From Dermacentor variabilis (taxonomy: Eukaryota > Arthropoda > Arachnida > Ixodida > Ixodidae), in NCBI RefSeq assembly GCF_050947875.1, contig NC_134573.1, positions 65,727,315-65,791,314 on the forward strand: a DNA stretch of 64,000 nt, read 5' to 3'. The notes beneath the pieces were generated by a model that ran no database searches, was not told where the DNA came from, and saw only the letters and a program-made list of their open reading frames with translations. Below are positions 45,401-56,850 of this stretch, in pieces; position 1 is the first letter of the stretch; every line of letters starts with the position of its first letter. Position numbers and translations under genes: made by a program.

Positions 45401-46138
45401 ACAGTGTGCTTCCATCTTCACTGCGGAAAGTTATGCCATCTGTGTAGCCATAGAAAAAATAGTAAATGAGAGACTCGCAAACAGTGTTATTTACACAGAC
45501 TCACTGAGTGTGCTCACGGCCTTTCATTCTGGAAATGCAATGGCTCCTCTGCTTGGAGACCTCATACACAGCATTACAGCAGCCACAGCTCAAGGACAAA
45601 ACATCAGGCTCTGCTGGGTACCAAGTCATGTCGGCATAAAAGGCAATGAAAGAGCGGATTTGTGCGCTGCTCAAGCTTACGGTAAACAAATTAAGAATGT
45701 AAATATGCCCTATAGAGATTGCATGAACTTACTGCATAGTAATGCAAAGAAAAATGGCAGTCCACTTGGAACAGCGAACTAAATAACAAGCTACAATTAA
45801 TAAAACCAGTTCTAGGTGAATGGAAGTCATGCGTGCACCAGAAGCGTTTCAAGGAAGTCATTATCTGCCGTCTCCGTATAGGTCACACACACATTACACA
45901 CAACTTTCTGCTGAAGAAAGAAGACAAACCAATTTGCACTTGCGGAGATGAACTTACAGTCAATCACATTTTAATTTCATGTTGTAAACTGGAAAAGCTA
46001 CGGAAAAAGTGCTTTTCACCGTTTTATAACCAATGCATTCCTTTTCACCCAGCACTGCTCTTGAGCGATAATGCAATTGTGGATATGTCTAGCGTTTTTA
46101 GATTTTTAACAGAAGCTGGTTTTCTTAAAAATATGTAA
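42437..46138 (+). pseudogene. ORF2 of the I-like LINE (EN, RT, RNase H, zinc block)
   Basis: Starts MAFLIQWNCRGLINN (ATG 42437). A frameshift in an A-rich run near 42565 leads to the frame 42529-42972 with LLVGDFNAHSGFWGS, and another near 42960 to the long frame 42918-45782. That frame holds SDHLPVLI, the RT blocks GPDEIHYHML and SYRPIALTSC, GVPQGC, the YVDD box (YSLYVDDLQTAC, about residues 498-509 of this frame) and RNase H with FYTDGSKTD, TAESYAICVA, YTDSLSVL and PSHVGIKGNERAD. The last part (45833-46138) is in a third frame with CTCGDELTVNHILISC. RT motif A is altered by a 22-bp tandem duplication at 44171-44214. Confidence 0.9.
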
Positions 46139-46460
46139 ATCATCACGCAGTACTTCACCTCATACACCACAGCCATTTCTCATTCCTGAGAAAAAGGCTG
46201 AGGACTTTATTTGATTGGTTAGGAGCCTCAAGATCCTTGCCCTGGCAAGGATGGCCGCTGAGGTTACCCGACCCCCTTTAGAAGTTTTTATCAGTACCCA
46301 TTGTTACAATCTTTTTCTTACTCCATCATGAGGTAACTCAACACCACCGACGATTATTTAAATTTTTATAAAATTACACGGAAAATTCTCCTATATCTCG
46401 AGCTTGGCGCATGATGGCTTTAGTTGCCTATGTGCCATAAAACACAACACAACACAACAC

Positions 46461-46800
46461 GCATTGTATCATTTCATGGCAGGATGAACAGTTAGACAGT
46501 CCCAACTGCTGCTGGTGCTACAGCAACACTATCTTGCTTTTAAGGCAAGTTCATATATGACACATCATTGTAATTATCCCAAAGGATCTCTATATCATTT
46601 CCTCAAACTAGGTTACCGAGTTGGACTGTCTGTGCATTTTTTGTTTGGTAATTAAATATGTCCGCGCAGAGGGATATGTTCAGAAGAGTGACTGGAGTAA
46701 TCACAGTATCACGCCAAAGATTGTAATTTATTTTCCTTCTTACACATTTAAATGTCTTACTCATACTCTTAAATGAATGGGTCATTAGCCATAACTTCAA
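46461..46800. repeat. Paralogous segment, copy C (part)
   Basis: Aligns by eye with the start of copies A and B: GATGAACAGTTAGACA against GACAAGCAGTTAGACA, GATATGTTCAG and GTGACTG, then GATTGTAATTTATTTTCC against AATTGCAATTTATTTTCG. It is more diverged than A and B are from each other. Similarity fades after about 46790. Confidence 0.55.
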
Positions 46801-47605
46801 CAGAAGGCCGATGGATTGATTGTATTGATATGGTCACTTAGTTTCTTACAGGTAATGAGGCCTCTTGGACATGCTAACACGTTTGCAAATCAGGTATATG
46901 ACATGAGCACCCGAAATACCACGCGAGCACTTTGTCATGGCACGACATATATGCACCTCGTAGTAAACAAAACTGAAACCATCGTTCGAATGAATGCTAT
47001 GACAGTAAATTAATTAAAGTGCTGTCAAAGATGAAAAAATTTTTCTATAGTGTCGAGGTTCAGGACTTTTCGTTAGCCTAAAAAAAAAAACATATTGAGT
47101 AAGAAATTTCATGCTAGTATGCTTGACTTTTATTTTTTCAATAAATGGGACCAGTTTGCCTCAACTTTTTATGAGGTGAAACGTTTTAAAAATATATTTA
47201 ACAGAGAGATTCTCTAAGAAACCTTGTATGATATATAACAAGATAGCATACCTATGTGTTCCTTTTAAATTTCCCTGATCTTTTTCTAAGCCTTCCCTGA
47301 CTGTTTTCTTAAAAATTCCCTGGCAATCTATGACACCCGCAACTTACGTGCAATAAAAAAAATATTGTGGTTTAATGCTTGCCAAGTACTGCCACCCTAT
47401 AATATTTAGATAAAACGAATAATAACACGCCAGTCACTTGAAATGCAGTATTAGATTCAACTGAATTGAATCCCTTGTTTAATAAATCTGACAAGGGCTT
47501 GGGGAAGTTCGTAATTGATGGCCACACGAGCACAGCACGGAAGACAAGGACACAGAGACACACACGTAAAGCAAATGCAACAATGTGAGGGAAAACTATT
47601 CAATG
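46801..47605. other. Non-coding spacer
   Basis: AT-rich, with an A tract near 47082-47092 and a repeated TTCCCTG motif near 47270-47320. The last 33 bp match the start of copy C at 40565, so the next paralogous unit begins here. No gene is seen. Confidence 0.45.
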
Positions 47606-47725
47606 TGTGGTGAAGAGAAAGACGAAGAAGGCGCTCTTGTGTCGGCTGTGCGCATGATCAGCGTTCATCTACTGCCAGTGCTACTAGACTGTGCCTAGTG
47701 CCTCGTAATAAATCATCTTATTACA
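47606..47725 (+). repeat. 5' LTR, 120 bp
   Basis: Short LTR with TG/CA ends. AATAAA occurs near its 3' end (47707-47712, in TCGTAATAAATCATC). It is followed by TTTGGTGGAAGG, a primer-site-like TGG start 2 bp after the LTR, tRNA not assigned. I saw no convincing TATA box. Confidence 0.95.
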
Positions 47726-47804
47726 TTTGGTGGAAGGTGCTGCACTCCCCGACCTCACCCTGGAACTTCGCAGCCGCACTTTAACATCTGCTCCAGCCGC
47801 TCCT

Positions 47805-49025
47805 ATGAACGCCGCTCCCAACAATCCGCTTGGCGCATCTGCCGCTCCTGTCATGTGCGGCGCCGTGCAACGGCAGCGGGACCCTCCTGTTTTTAGCGGC
47901 TCAGGTGAGACTGACGTAGAAGATTGGCTCTCGACCTACGAGCGCGTCAGTGAACACAACAAGTGGGATGACCCGACGAAGCTCCGTAGCGTCATCTTCT
48001 ATCTTGCTGACGTTGCGAACCTCTGGTTCCACAATCACGAACGGGAGCTGCAAACCTGGTCCGCTTTCAAAACTGCATTCGCGGAAGTCTTCGGTCGCCC
48101 AGCCTTGCGAAAACTCCGTGCTGAACAACGCCTCCGCCAGCGCGCTCAACAGCCCGGCGAGACTTATACTAGTTACATAGAGGATGTCGTTGATATTTGC
48201 GCCCGCGTCGATTCCACCATGACTGAAGAAGACAAGGTGAAGCACATCCTCAAGGGCATCGAGGACGACGCATTTCAAATGCTCCTGGCGCGGAACCCTA
48301 CTTCTGTCGCAGCTGTCGTCACTCTTTGCCAGAGCTTCGATGAGCTGCGTCGACAAAGGGTCCTTGCGCGCAGCGCTCTCGCACCTGGCGACTCTCTCTC
48401 GGGCCTCACGCTTCGCTCAAACACCACGCCAGCAGCATCGCTCTCTGTTGAGATAAAGGATTTCATTCGGGAGGAGGTGGCGCGCCAATTGTCTATGCTG
48501 CCTCTCAACGATGGACCTCCCCTGCCTGACACATCTCTGGCTGCTCCCATTAGGCGGGCCATTCGCGAGGAACTTGCTGGGTCTTTACCTTTCGCCCAAC
48601 CCTGCCCTCCCGTGGCTGCACCTCTGACTTATGCCGAAGTCGCCGCGCGACCTGCGCCGCCGACGTTCTCGTTTCCGGCGCCAATGCGACTTCCTGCTGC
48701 ACCTCCTCCCGCGTCGCCTCCCGTTCCATCTCGACGCCCAGTTCAGACCTCTTGGCGCACACGCGACAACCGACCCATATGCTTCGCTTGCGGTGTCGCC
48801 GGCCACGTTGCGCGCTTCTGCCATCGTCGTATGCCAGCTGCTAACGCTCCTGTCGCACCACCTGGATATGCCTATTCCCACGATACCGCCGGGCATGCGA
48901 TGCTTCCCGACCACGAGTTTTCGCCGCCTCCTCGACGCCCTGTCGGCACCCATCGTTCGCCATCGCCACGTCGTCGCTCACTTTCCCCCTTACGTCGCCG
49001 CCAGTCACCTAGCGAGGGAAACTAG
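47805..49025 (+). CDS. Gag protein of the 120-bp-LTR Gypsy element
   Basis: The frame is open from 47727, but the first ATG is 47805, giving 406 residues. The retrotransposon capsid-like region includes [16 protein letters not shown] and [20 protein letters not shown], followed by a Pro/Ala-rich linker. The CCHC knuckle [14 protein letters not shown] is at 48780-48821. The C-terminus is rich in R, S and P. It ends at TAG 49023-49025 directly after a slippery heptamer. Gag packages element RNA. Confidence 0.92.
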   Translation: MNAAPNNPLGASAAPVMCGAVQRQRDPPVFSGSGETDVEDWLSTYERVSEHNKWDDPTKLRSVIFYLADVANLWFHNHERELQTWSAFKTAFAEVFGRPALRKLRAEQRLRQRAQQPGETYTSYIEDVVDICARVDSTMTEEDKVKHILKGIEDDAFQMLLARNPTSVAAVVTLCQSFDELRRQRVLARSALAPGDSLSGLTLRSNTTPAASLSVEIKDFIREEVARQLSMLPLNDGPPLPDTSLAAPIRRAIREELAGSLPFAQPCPPVAAPLTYAEVAARPAPPTFSFPAPMRLPAAPPPASPPVPSRRPVQTSWRTRDNRPICFACGVAGHVARFCHRRMPAANAPVAPPGYAYSHDTAGHAMLPDHEFSPPPRRPVGTHRSPSPRRRSLSPLRRRQSPSEGN

Positions 49026-52000
49026 TTGCTGCAGTTCCGCAGGCACGAACTGCAAGCTTCGCGACTTCTACAAGGCCTGCACAGTCGCCACGCAATTTAT
49101 TGGACGTTTTGGTCGAAGGAACCGCCGCAATTGCGCTTATTGATACTGGGGCTGCAGTTTCTGTTATCGACGAAAAGCTTTGTCGCAGCCTCCATAAGGT
49201 CACAACGCCATTGTCTGGTATGCTTCTACGCACCGCGACTGCGCAGCATATAGCCCCGGTCGCTCAATGTACTGCAAGGGTGGTCATCGAAGGCATTGTC
49301 TACGTTGTTGAATTTCTCGTGTTGTCATCATGTTCCCATGACATTATACTCGGCTGGGACTTCTTGTCTCACCATCGTGCCATCATCGACTGCGCCCGGG
49401 CCGAAGTAGCGCTTTTCCCGCTTGCCGATGCCCCGCTGCCTGACCCTTCTGAACAAAAAGCCTCCACGCTCACTATTGTGTCCGATACGGACATACCACC
49501 CGACATGTGTGTGCTTGTGCCCGTCTCTTGCTCTACCGCGCCAGACGCTACAGTACTTTTTACACCGTCGCCAATTTTTCTACGTCGCAAGGCCCTACCT
49601 CTCCCATTTGCCGTCCTCACCACTGTGTCTGGATTATCCTCAATGCTTGTGTGTAACCCGTCTCACTACCATGTGTCGTTACTGCGCGGCGAATCACTCG
49701 GTCGTGTTCAGCCCCTTGACCCGCTTCACATTCTCGATGTTTCCGACGACACTGCCTGTTATGAACTCGACGCCCTCACTTCTCCTGTGCCGTGCACATC
49801 ATCATCATCATTGTCGTCGTCGTCGTCAAACGTTCTTGAATCTGTAGTAGACGCCGATCTGCCGCCTCCATATCGCCAGCAAGTCTTCGCGCTTCTTCAG
49901 AATTTTCGCTCGTCGTTTGACTGTGACCAACCATCTCTGGGGCGTACGGCAACCGTCACTCACAGCGTACACACTGGTTCCCATCCTCCGTTACGCCAGC
50001 GACCATACCGCGTGTCGGCAGCCGCGCGGAAGATCATTAACGAGCAGGTCGACGACATGCTGCACCGTGGCGTCATTCGCCCTTCCCACAGTCCTTGGGC
50101 GTCTCCTGTAGTATTAGTACGCAAGAAGGACGGGTCAATACGCTTCTGTGTGGATTACCGTCGACTCAATAAGATCACTCGTAAAGATGTCTATCCGCTG
50201 CCTCGGATAGATGACGCCCTCGACTCCTTGCAAGGCGCAGAGTACTTCTCATCTTTGGATCTTCGCTCCGGCTATTGGCAAGTGCCGATGGCAGATGATG
50301 ACTGTGAGAAGACAGCTTTCATCACGCCCGATGGCTTGTACGAATTTACCGTAATGCCATTCGGGCTATGCAACGCGCCCGCTACTTTCGAGCGTATGAT
50401 GGACACCATCTTTCGCAACTACAAGTGGAAAACATGTCTGTGCTACCTTGCTGATATCGTGGTGTTTTCGCCAGATTTCCCGACGCACCTCGTTCGCTTG
50501 CGTGAGATACTGACCTGCCTCACCTCTGCTGGCCTCCAACTTAACATCAAAAAGTGCCGTTTTGCTGCTCGCAAGTTAACAATATTGGGTCACGTTGTAT
50601 CGAAGGACGGCGTGCTTCCTGACCCAGCCAAGCTTCGCGCGGTCGCAGAGTTTCCGACGCCCACTACTCTTAAGGCGCTCCGCAGCTTTATAGGGCTCTG
50701 CTCTTACTTTCGGCGTTTTGTGCGCAATTTCGCGACTATCATCGCACCACTGACCAATTTGCTTACCGCTACCAACGGCATCTCCGCGTGGTCAACTTCC
50801 TGTGACGAAGCCTTCCAGCAACTACGTCGCCTACTTACTTCGCCACCGATTCTTCGACACTACGATCCCACAGCGCCTACAGCGGCACATACGGACGCCA
50901 GCGGTATCGGACTTGGTGCAGTCCTCGCACAACGGAAAGACGGCTATGACGAGTACGTCGTCGCGTATGCGAGCCGAACTTTAAAGAAGGCAGAAGCCAA
51001 CTACTCAGTAACCGAAAAGGAGTGCTTGGCCATTATTTGGGCGCTCGTCAAATTTCGTCCATACCTATATGGTCGCCCTTTTGACATTGTCACCGACCAC
51101 CATTCACTTTGCTGGCTGTCCTCGTTGAAGGATCCGTCAGGTCGCCTAGGGCGATGGGCACTCCGCTTACAAGAATATGATATCCGCGTTGTCTACCGAT
51201 CGGGCAGAAAGCACTCTGACGCCGATGCGCTTTCCCGATCGCCGCTACCTTGTGATGTGGCTTCAGTGTCTCCCCTCTTCGCATCCATGTCAGCCTTCAA
51301 CGTCGCTGATATGCCGGACGAGCAGCGTAAGGATCCCCTGCTTTCCACTATGCTGAATTTCCTCCACGACCCCTCCGCCACATCCTCTTCTCGAACACTT
51401 CGTCGCCAAGCCGCTCACTTTACTGTCCGCGACAACGTTCTTTACCGCAGAAATTATTTGCCTGATGGTCGCAAATGGCTCCTGGTGATACCACGACACA
51501 TGCGTTCTGACATATGCGCTTATTTTCATGCTGCTCCTCATAATGGTCACGCCGGTGTTCTGAAAACGTATACTCGGCTAAGGCAGCGTTTCTACTGGCA
51601 CGGCATGTATCACTTCGTGCGCCAGTACGTACGCGCTTGCACGGCGTGCCAACGGCGTAAAATTCCACCTCGCCCTCCTGGTGAGCTACAGCCGCTGCCC
51701 TGCCCGGCTCGGCCCTTCGATCGCGTCGGCATAGACCTATACGGGCCACTTCCCTGCAGTTCCGCGGGTAACCGATGGATAATTGTAGGTGTCGACCACT
51801 TGACGCGCTACGCCGAGACTGCCGCACTCCCGGCAGCCTCTGCGCGCGAAGTTGCGTTCTTCATCTTGCGGAACTTCGTTCTTCGACATGGCGCACCACG
51901 CGAACTGCTCAGCGACAGGGGACGTGTCTTCTTGTCCGAAGTCATCCAAGCCCTTCTCGCTGCATGCAGCATCGTTCACCGCAAGTCTACAGCCTACCAC

Positions 52001-52588
52001 CCGCAAACGAATGGCTTGACAGAGAGGTTCAACCGCACACTCGGTGACATGTTGACTATGTACGTCGCCTCGGATCACAGTAACTGGGACACTGTTTTGC
52101 CGTTCGTCACGTATGCCTATAATACGGCCACACAAGCTACCACTGGCTTTTCGCCTTTTTTTCTGCTGTATGGACGAGAGCCCTCGTGTACTTTGGACAC
52201 AATGCTCCCATACCGACCCGTTGCTTCCGAATGCACGCCTGTGTCTGAAGCCGCCAAATACGCCGAGGACTGTAGGCAGCTCGCGCGAACCCTTACGACC
52301 GCTGCTCAAGGTCGTCAAAAGCTGCGGCGTGACAGTGACGCGCTTACACCAGTTTTCCCGACTGGTTCTCTTGTTTGGTTGTGGGTCCCACCTCACAGCC
52401 CTGGCCTTTCGACCAAACTCCTTGCACGCTATGATGGCCCCTACCGCGTCATAGACCGTCCCTCCGCTGTCACCTATGTCGTAGAACCTGTGACACCTTC
52501 ACCCGACCATAGGCATCGCGGGCGTGACACGGTTCATGTCAACCGACTTAAGCCGTACTATGACCCCCTCATCCTACCTACGCCGTAA
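49013..52588 (+). CDS. Pol polyprotein (PR, RT, RNase H, IN) with altered RT catalytic box
   Basis: The open -1 frame begins at 49013, overlapping gag by 13 bp; no ATG is needed. Numbering from 49100: protease [11 protein letters not shown] (DTGA at 15-18); RT with [15 protein letters not shown], the PFGLCNAP block and the catalytic box [10 protein letters not shown], where Ala451 replaces the first Asp of YxDD (GCT at 50450-50452; one base from GAT); RNase H with [22 protein letters not shown] and TDHHSL; integrase with HHCC residues, [20 protein letters not shown] and [16 protein letters not shown]; a GPY-like C-terminus (DGPYRVI) ending [10 protein letters not shown]. Everything except the RT box looks intact. 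With that Asp missing, RT should be inactive. Confidence 0.93.
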   Translation, partial: RGKLVAAVPQARTASFATSTRPAQSPRNLLDVLVEGTAAIALIDTGAAVSVIDEKLCRSLHKVTTPLSGMLLRTATAQHIAPVAQCTARVVIEGIVYVVEFLVLSSCSHDIILGWDFLSHHRAIIDCARAEVALFPLADAPLPDPSEQKASTLTIVSDTDIPPDMCVLVPVSCSTAPDATVLFTPSPIFLRRKALPLPFAVLTTVSGLSSMLVCNPSHYHVSLLRGESLGRVQPLDPLHILDVSDDTACYELDALTSPVPCTSSSSLSSSSSNVLESVVDADLPPPYRQQVFALLQNFRSSFDCDQPSLGRTATVTHSVHTGSHPPLRQRPYRVSAAARKIINEQVDDMLHRGVIRPSHSPWASPVVLVRKKDGSIRFCVDYRRLNKITRKDVYPLPRIDDALDSLQGAEYFSSLDLRSGYWQVPMADDDCEKTAFITPDGLYEFTVMPFGLCNAPATFERMMDTIFRNYKWKTCLCYLADIVVFSPDFPTHLVRLREILTCLTSAGLQLNIKKCRFAARKLTILGHVVSKDGVLPDPAKLRAVAEFPTPTTLKALRSFIGLCSYFRRFVRNFATIIAPLTNLLTATNGISAWSTSCDEAFQQLRRLLTSPPILRHYDPTAPTAAHTDASGIGLGAVLAQRKDGYDEYVVAYASRTLKKAEANYSVTEKECLAIIWALVKFRPYLYGRPFDIVTDHHSLCWLSSLKDPSGRLGRWALRLQEYDIRVVYRSGRKHSDADALSRSPLPCDVASVSPLFASMSAFNVADMPDEQRKDPLLSTMLNFLHDPSATSSSRTLRRQAAHFTVRDNVLYRRNYLPDGRKWLLVIPRHMRSDICAYFHAAPHNGHAGVLKTYTRLRQRFYWHGMYHFVRQYVRACTACQRRKIPPRPPGELQPLPCPARPFDRVGIDLYGPLPCSSAGNRWIIVGVDHLTRYAETAALPAASAREVAFFILRNFVLRHGAPRELLSDRGRVFLSEVIQALLAACSIVHRKSTAYHPQTNGLTERFNRTLGDMLTMYVASDHSNWDTVLPFVTYAYNTATQATTGFSPFFLLYGREPSCTLDTMLPYRPVASECTPVSEAAKYAEDCRQLARTLTTAAQGRQKLRRDSDALTPVFPTGSLVWLWVPPHSPGLSTKLLARYDGPYRVIDRPSAVTYVVEPVTPSPDHRHRGRDTVHVNRLKPYYDPLILPTP
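49016..49080 (+). promoter_or_regulatory. -1 ribosomal frameshift signal (slippery heptamer plus pseudoknot)
   Basis: GGGAAAC (49016-49022) is phased G-GGA-AAC in the gag frame, a canonical X-XXY-YYZ heptamer, followed at once by the gag TAG. After a 7-nt spacer, TGCAGTTC (49030-49037) pairs with GAACTGCA (49047-49054). Loop bases GCAGGC (49039-49044) pair with GCCTGC (49075-49080). This gives an H-type pseudoknot with S1 8 bp, L1 1 nt, S2 6 bp and L3 about 20 nt. A -1 slip enters the pol frame exactly. Confidence 0.88.
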
Positions 52589-52625
52589 GTCGCCAGGATG
52601 GCTCCTCTTCTCTCCCGGGGGCCAT

Positions 52626-52745
52626 TGTGGTGAAGAGAAAGACGAAGAAGGCGCTCTTGTGTCGGCTGTGCGCATGATCAGCGTTCATCTACTGCCAGTG
52701 CTACTAGACTGTGCCTAGTGCCTCGTAATAAATCATCTTATTACA
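52626..52745 (+). repeat. 3' LTR, 120 bp
   Basis: Base-for-base the same as 47606-47725 by eye. It is preceded by CTCCCGGGGGCCAT, whose purines may serve as a weak polypurine tract. Confidence 0.95.
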
Positions 52746-54183
52746 AATGAGTTATTTTTACGGTTCAATAGTAGTCTTGTGTATAATTTGCTGTCATCAT
52801 TTATGTCTCTAGTTAACTTGGTTTACCTCTGACTATAGACTACATGGCAATATGAATCAGTACCATTATGATGTTTCATTATTTTACAGTATGATGAGCA
52901 ATTTAGACAACCGTAATGGTCGCCGGGGCCAGTAACGGTACGTTTTGTTTCAAGACAGGTTGATGTGATACACAGTGTACTTATAAAAATTTTAAAAAAA
53001 TACGAGAATCCCAAACGGTTCCTATAATGATAATTGCTGAAACAAAGGTACCCGGCTAGACTGTGTCGGGTGTTAATGCGATATGCCCATGTTGAACGAA
53101 CATGCTCAGCATAGTGACTGTAGTTTTGAACAATCAGGTTAAGAATTGCAATTTATTTTCGCTTAGAACAGTCCGCAATGTCTCTTTTCTCATATTTCGA
53201 AATCAATACACTTGCCACACTTTCAGTAAGAAGCACATGAATGGGGGCGTATTGATAAGCTTATTTATCCGCTAAAACATGTCACAATCTCTTAGGTTTG
53301 TTGATAAGGGTAGAACAAGTGCAATGTTCAATAAATTATTTGTATAATCTGTGCGTTATCTACTAAGAAAAGACCACCAAATGAATCATCTGCCTCTTTT
53401 TTTCTTTTGTACAGCGCATGTAGTGTAGTCTGTCCAAGACGACGGCACTAAATGCAACAGTAATGAAAACCGGAGCTCTTATTATGCACGACAAGGGCTT
53501 CATACCATGCACGATTGGCACAATGCGAATTTCCGCCAGCAGCTGCCTAGTGATTAACAGCACGTAAACTGCATAACGCCAAAGCAGCGAAAGGCCCTTA
53601 ACGCTTTTCAAATAGCCCGAAAGATAACTTCTGCTGCTAAACTGTTCATAAAAGAGTAAAAAAAAAAAACGAAATATTCCAACTATAGTCGAACGCAATG
53701 GCTTCAGTTTGAAACGTGCAAAGGTGCTGCTCCAAGCGACTAATTTATTTTTCTCCAAAGTTTTCGGCTACGTTGCGAAGCTGCGAGTGACTGAGCTTAT
53801 CCAAGGTTTCATGCTCCAAAAGCTTTTGTGGTTGCATATATTTGGATTGGGTGAATCCAGATATTTCTTCAAGTCTCGTGTTTTGCTTGCGGTAACTCCC
53901 TCACATTATTTAGGCTGGTTGCCAGGAAGTGTAAAAATACTGCTACTTTTAAACTATATGAGAACTGTAGTGCACACACTGCTGATGCGTGCCCCGCAAA
54001 CAGGGCATTTCATCAGAGTACGCTAGCAGTTATTCAACTACACGTGTCTGTTTGAAAATTCTTAATGCTAACACAATTTTGGGATATGTACGTAAAGCGT
54101 GTCACGAAAATTTCACTACACATGCGGCGCAGCATTCATCGCGGCAGGATCGGGCGCCACGAGGTGACGTCTGCCACACTCTC
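52746..54183. repeat. Paralogous segment, copy B
   Basis: From 52889 it is colinear with copy A to GTCTGCCACACT. It is interrupted at its left side by the Gypsy element. The exon-like piece (52890-52958) has an extra T relative to copy A and a stop in every phase that I could compare, so if it was an exon, this copy is broken. Confidence 0.8.
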
Positions 54184-54591
54184 ATATTGAGATTTTGTAT
54201 GATTGCAAGAGATAAATGCAAATTCAGATCCTTTTTGGGGCCCCCATGGTTCACCATGACTGATTGATAAATACGTCGATGTCTGTAAAAATATAGATAT
54301 AACAAACAGAAGCATTTCTAGGCTATTTCACTTATTGTAATAGTAATTCGCTGTATATACATATACACACACACACAAGGAGACCGCGAAAGGTCATATC
54401 GTGTGCGGTTCCCCCCCCCCCCCCTCCCCCGCCTCACTCTAGAAATAGATGGGCGCGCTTCCTGCCGCTTGTCTCCCATGCCCGCGTGTGCGATTGAGCC
54501 GTCATCGTTGACTTACCCTCGCACGATTTCACTATCAGATGCAGTATACTGCGCCCGACGATGGTGATTTGGCCCTTGGGCTTTATACGGT
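54184..54591. other. Non-coding spacer with poly-C
   Basis: Holds a C tract (54411-54424), a short CA tract near 54362-54376 and no gene. Confidence 0.45.
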
Positions 54592-54815
54592 AGGTCACGG
54601 CGATGGGTGGTGTTGGACTGTTGAGAACGAGGTCGCGGGATCATATCCCGGCCACGGCGGCCGCATTTCGATGGGGGCGAAATGCGAAAACACCCGTGTC
54701 CTAAGATTTAGCTGCACGTTAAAGAACCCCAGGCGGTCAAAATTTCCGGAGACCTGCACTACGGCGTGCCTCATAATCAGAAAGTGGTATTGGCACGTAA
54801 AACCCGAAAACTTTT
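54592..54815 (+). mobile_element. tRNA-headed SINE, longest copy
   Basis: The head has a tRNA-like layout with a B-box-like GGGATCATATCCC (54638-54650). It is followed by GGCCACGGCGGCCGCATTTC, AAATGCGAAAACACCCG, AAAGAACCCCAGG and a 3' block TGGCACGTAAAACCC. The pattern agrees with the Ruka-type tick SINE as I recall it. RNA polymerase III would start at the head. Confidence 0.8.
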
Positions 54816-55589
54816 TTAACGGCGATGGCAACGGCAAATATGCGCCTGGAATGTCCTGATAATTATCTCAATAAAACATAAAGGAAACACAAGGTCGGCT
54901 GCGCGCAGACGATCGCGCGCTTGTTTTGGTGGAGACGGCGCGAGCGCCCCCACGTGACTCTGCTACACCAATAGGGACGGGCAGACCTCATCGCCTGCCC
55001 TCGCTGGACTGCTCTGCTGAGAAAAAAAAAATGGAATGGCGCGACTTTTAGCTTTTTTCAGGTGGTTTAGTGGCAGCAGTATCGGCCTGAGAAGCAGCTT
55101 TCTTTTCAATATGGTCTGCCCTGTACTTCGAATGACTGCTGTGTCGCTGGCGGGGCTTCGTAGAACCAGTGAGCTTACTAGTTAGCTTTATAAATGCGTG
55201 CGCTCGGAGGTGCCACTCGAGCTGCAAAGGGTGAATTTAGGCGCGGGATTTTCTCGACAGACATCCCGTCGTTTGTGCGGCATTATACATTTAACACCTA
55301 TCACCCAAAGTCTCTCCTACCCGAATGCTGCGCACGTTCTGCCGAGATTAGATTCTGCAGCCGGAAACAAAGTGAGACCGTGTCGAACTAGCTCCAGTTA
55401 TGCCCATCAGTGCAGAGGTGGTTCGTCGTGTGGCTAATGCATCCCTCACATGGACGGTGATGTCGCGATAGCCAGTCTCTTGAATATTAAGATACACGAT
55501 ACACTTTTTCACGTATCCGAAATACAGATGCTGATACACGTCTTGCAAGACTTATCATGATACAAATACAAGATATCCAAACAGAGAGA
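54816..55589. other. Non-coding spacer
   Basis: GC-rich block near 54890-55020, a short A tract (55021-55031), no gene-like frame. It ends at a GA tract where a LINE 3' UTR begins. Confidence 0.4.
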
Positions 55590-56474
55590 GAGAGAGGAAA
55601 AGCCAGGAGATTAACCAGAGGCGAGTTTCCGGTTTGCTACCTTGCACTGGGGCGGGAGGCATAGGGGTTGTAAAGACGACAAAGATCTAGAGGAAAAAAA
55701 GAACAAGAATAAAATTCGAAAGATAAAGAAGGAAAGCTGGTAACAGAAACGGCTTTCCAATCACAGTCATCCACACAGGCCGGTCGTTCTCAAGAAGTGC
55801 AGTAGCGCTTGCGCGGCCTTCTGGCGCAATGCTAAGTCACGTCGATGTTTCAAAATTCTTTCTTTCGACAGAGGCTGGTCGTCCAACTGGTTCAGCACGA
55901 CGGAAAACGATTGTCTCTGCACACTTTACTCTGGGCATTCGCAAAGAACATGGCGAATTCTTGTCGCGTCGTCGCAATACAAGAGGGTCGCGTCTCTTCG
56001 GGGAACTCTTGGTGGAAGTGAGAGGCCTAATGTTGGATCCGGAGTGTATAAGCAGGCGTGCAAAAAATCTGGTTCATTCGATTCTTATGTAGTGCATTGG
56101 CGTGCAAGTAGGGGGACCACCCTTGGAGCAACCGGACTAGAAAGCACACCCGATAGGCGGTTGTCTTCTAGATGATTTTAACGAGCAGCTTGATCGGCAC
56201 GTTCATTGCCGATGATACCACAGTGACTTGGTAGCCACTGAAAAATTATTTCATGTTCTTTCTCAGTCAAGTGGGGTATGACCTCTGTGATTTCAAATAT
56301 CAACTGTTCATGCGGACCGCGCCGTAAGGCTGACAAAAAACACTGTAGCGCTGTCTTCGAGTCGCAGGAAGTCGACCACTTGTGAGTTGGTTCGTCATTA
56401 AAAAGGCGTAGTGCCACTCGAAGCGCTGCCAGTTCTGCTGCCGTCGACGTTGTCAAGATATATTCACAGGGCAT
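55590..56474 (-). mobile_element. I-like LINE 3' fragment (RNase H end and 3' UTR)
   Basis: The minus frame 56178-56474 reads AAELAALRVALRLFN, DSKTALQCF and FQWLPSHCGIIGNERADQAA: RNase H minus its first Asp block. Downstream come a decayed C-terminus and a 3' UTR with TTTGCTACC and CACTGGG inverted to the UTR at 880-920. It belongs to the same or a sister family as the LINE at 840-2885. Confidence 0.8.
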
Positions 56475-56850
56475 CTAAGATAGTATCCGGGATACACGTG
56501 TTTTCGATACTGCCCAGCACTGGCCATGTTATAGCACTCACGAGAGATACAAAAAAGCAATAAATGAAGACGGTGGTGGCGGCGCAAGTCGGAAGTTGCT
56601 GGTGGAAAGTGCATCAAGTTTTTGAGAAAGGTGGGGGAAAATGTTTCATGCCAACTAGCGGGTAATCAGTCGTGAATATTACGTAGTCGCATCAGACGAG
56701 AGGCCGTTGCTAATTGAACGCAGCGAAGAAGTGTGAATGTGAATGGCGAAGCGTCCCCCCGCGGTTACTTTTCTCGAAGCCTGCGGTGATAGCTGGGTGC
56801 AGAATTTTTTTTTTTCGACAGCAACACACAACTGGCAACTGATATGCATC
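56475..56850. other. Non-coding spacer
   Basis: No gene. A T tract (56807-56816) precedes the foldback element. Confidence 0.4.

Larger units (their letters stand above)
40711..46460 (+). mobile_element. Near full-length I-like LINE
   Basis: It begins with a GC-rich 5' UTR (GGGCGCCCGCG), has ORF1 and ORF2, and ends in CATAAAACACAACACAACAC, a short-repeat tail. The flanks may carry a 4-bp ATTG duplication (40707-40710, 46463-46466), and paralogous copy B supplies a similar sequence without the LINE. ORFs are frameshifted, so it is not autonomous now. The length of 5.75 kb and EN-RT-RNase H-zinc order are those of a complete I-superfamily element. Confidence 0.85.
47606..52745 (+). mobile_element. 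Complete Ty3/Gypsy element with 120-bp LTRs
   Basis: Identical 120-bp repeats (47606-47725 and 52626-52745) begin TGTGGTGAAG and end ATTACA. AATG flanks both sides (47602-47605, 52746-52749). Gag and pol lie in different frames with a -1 frameshift signal between them. Pol order is protease, RT, RNase H, integrase. LTR identity implies recent insertion, and copy C at 40565 supplies a similar unoccupied sequence. The only obvious defect is Ala in the RT catalytic box. Confidence 0.95.

Noticed and set aside
46816..47013. Possible exon with acceptor-like TTTCTTACAG before VMRPLGHANTF
   Set aside because: No paralogue conserves it and no family resemblance was found.
46603..47563. Continuation of the I-like LINE past 46460
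   Set aside because: The CACAACACAAC tail ends the LINE and sequence after it aligns with host paralogue copy B.
54592..54660. A genuine tRNA gene
   Set aside because: Only a degenerate head with a B-box-like motif is present and it continues into the SINE body.
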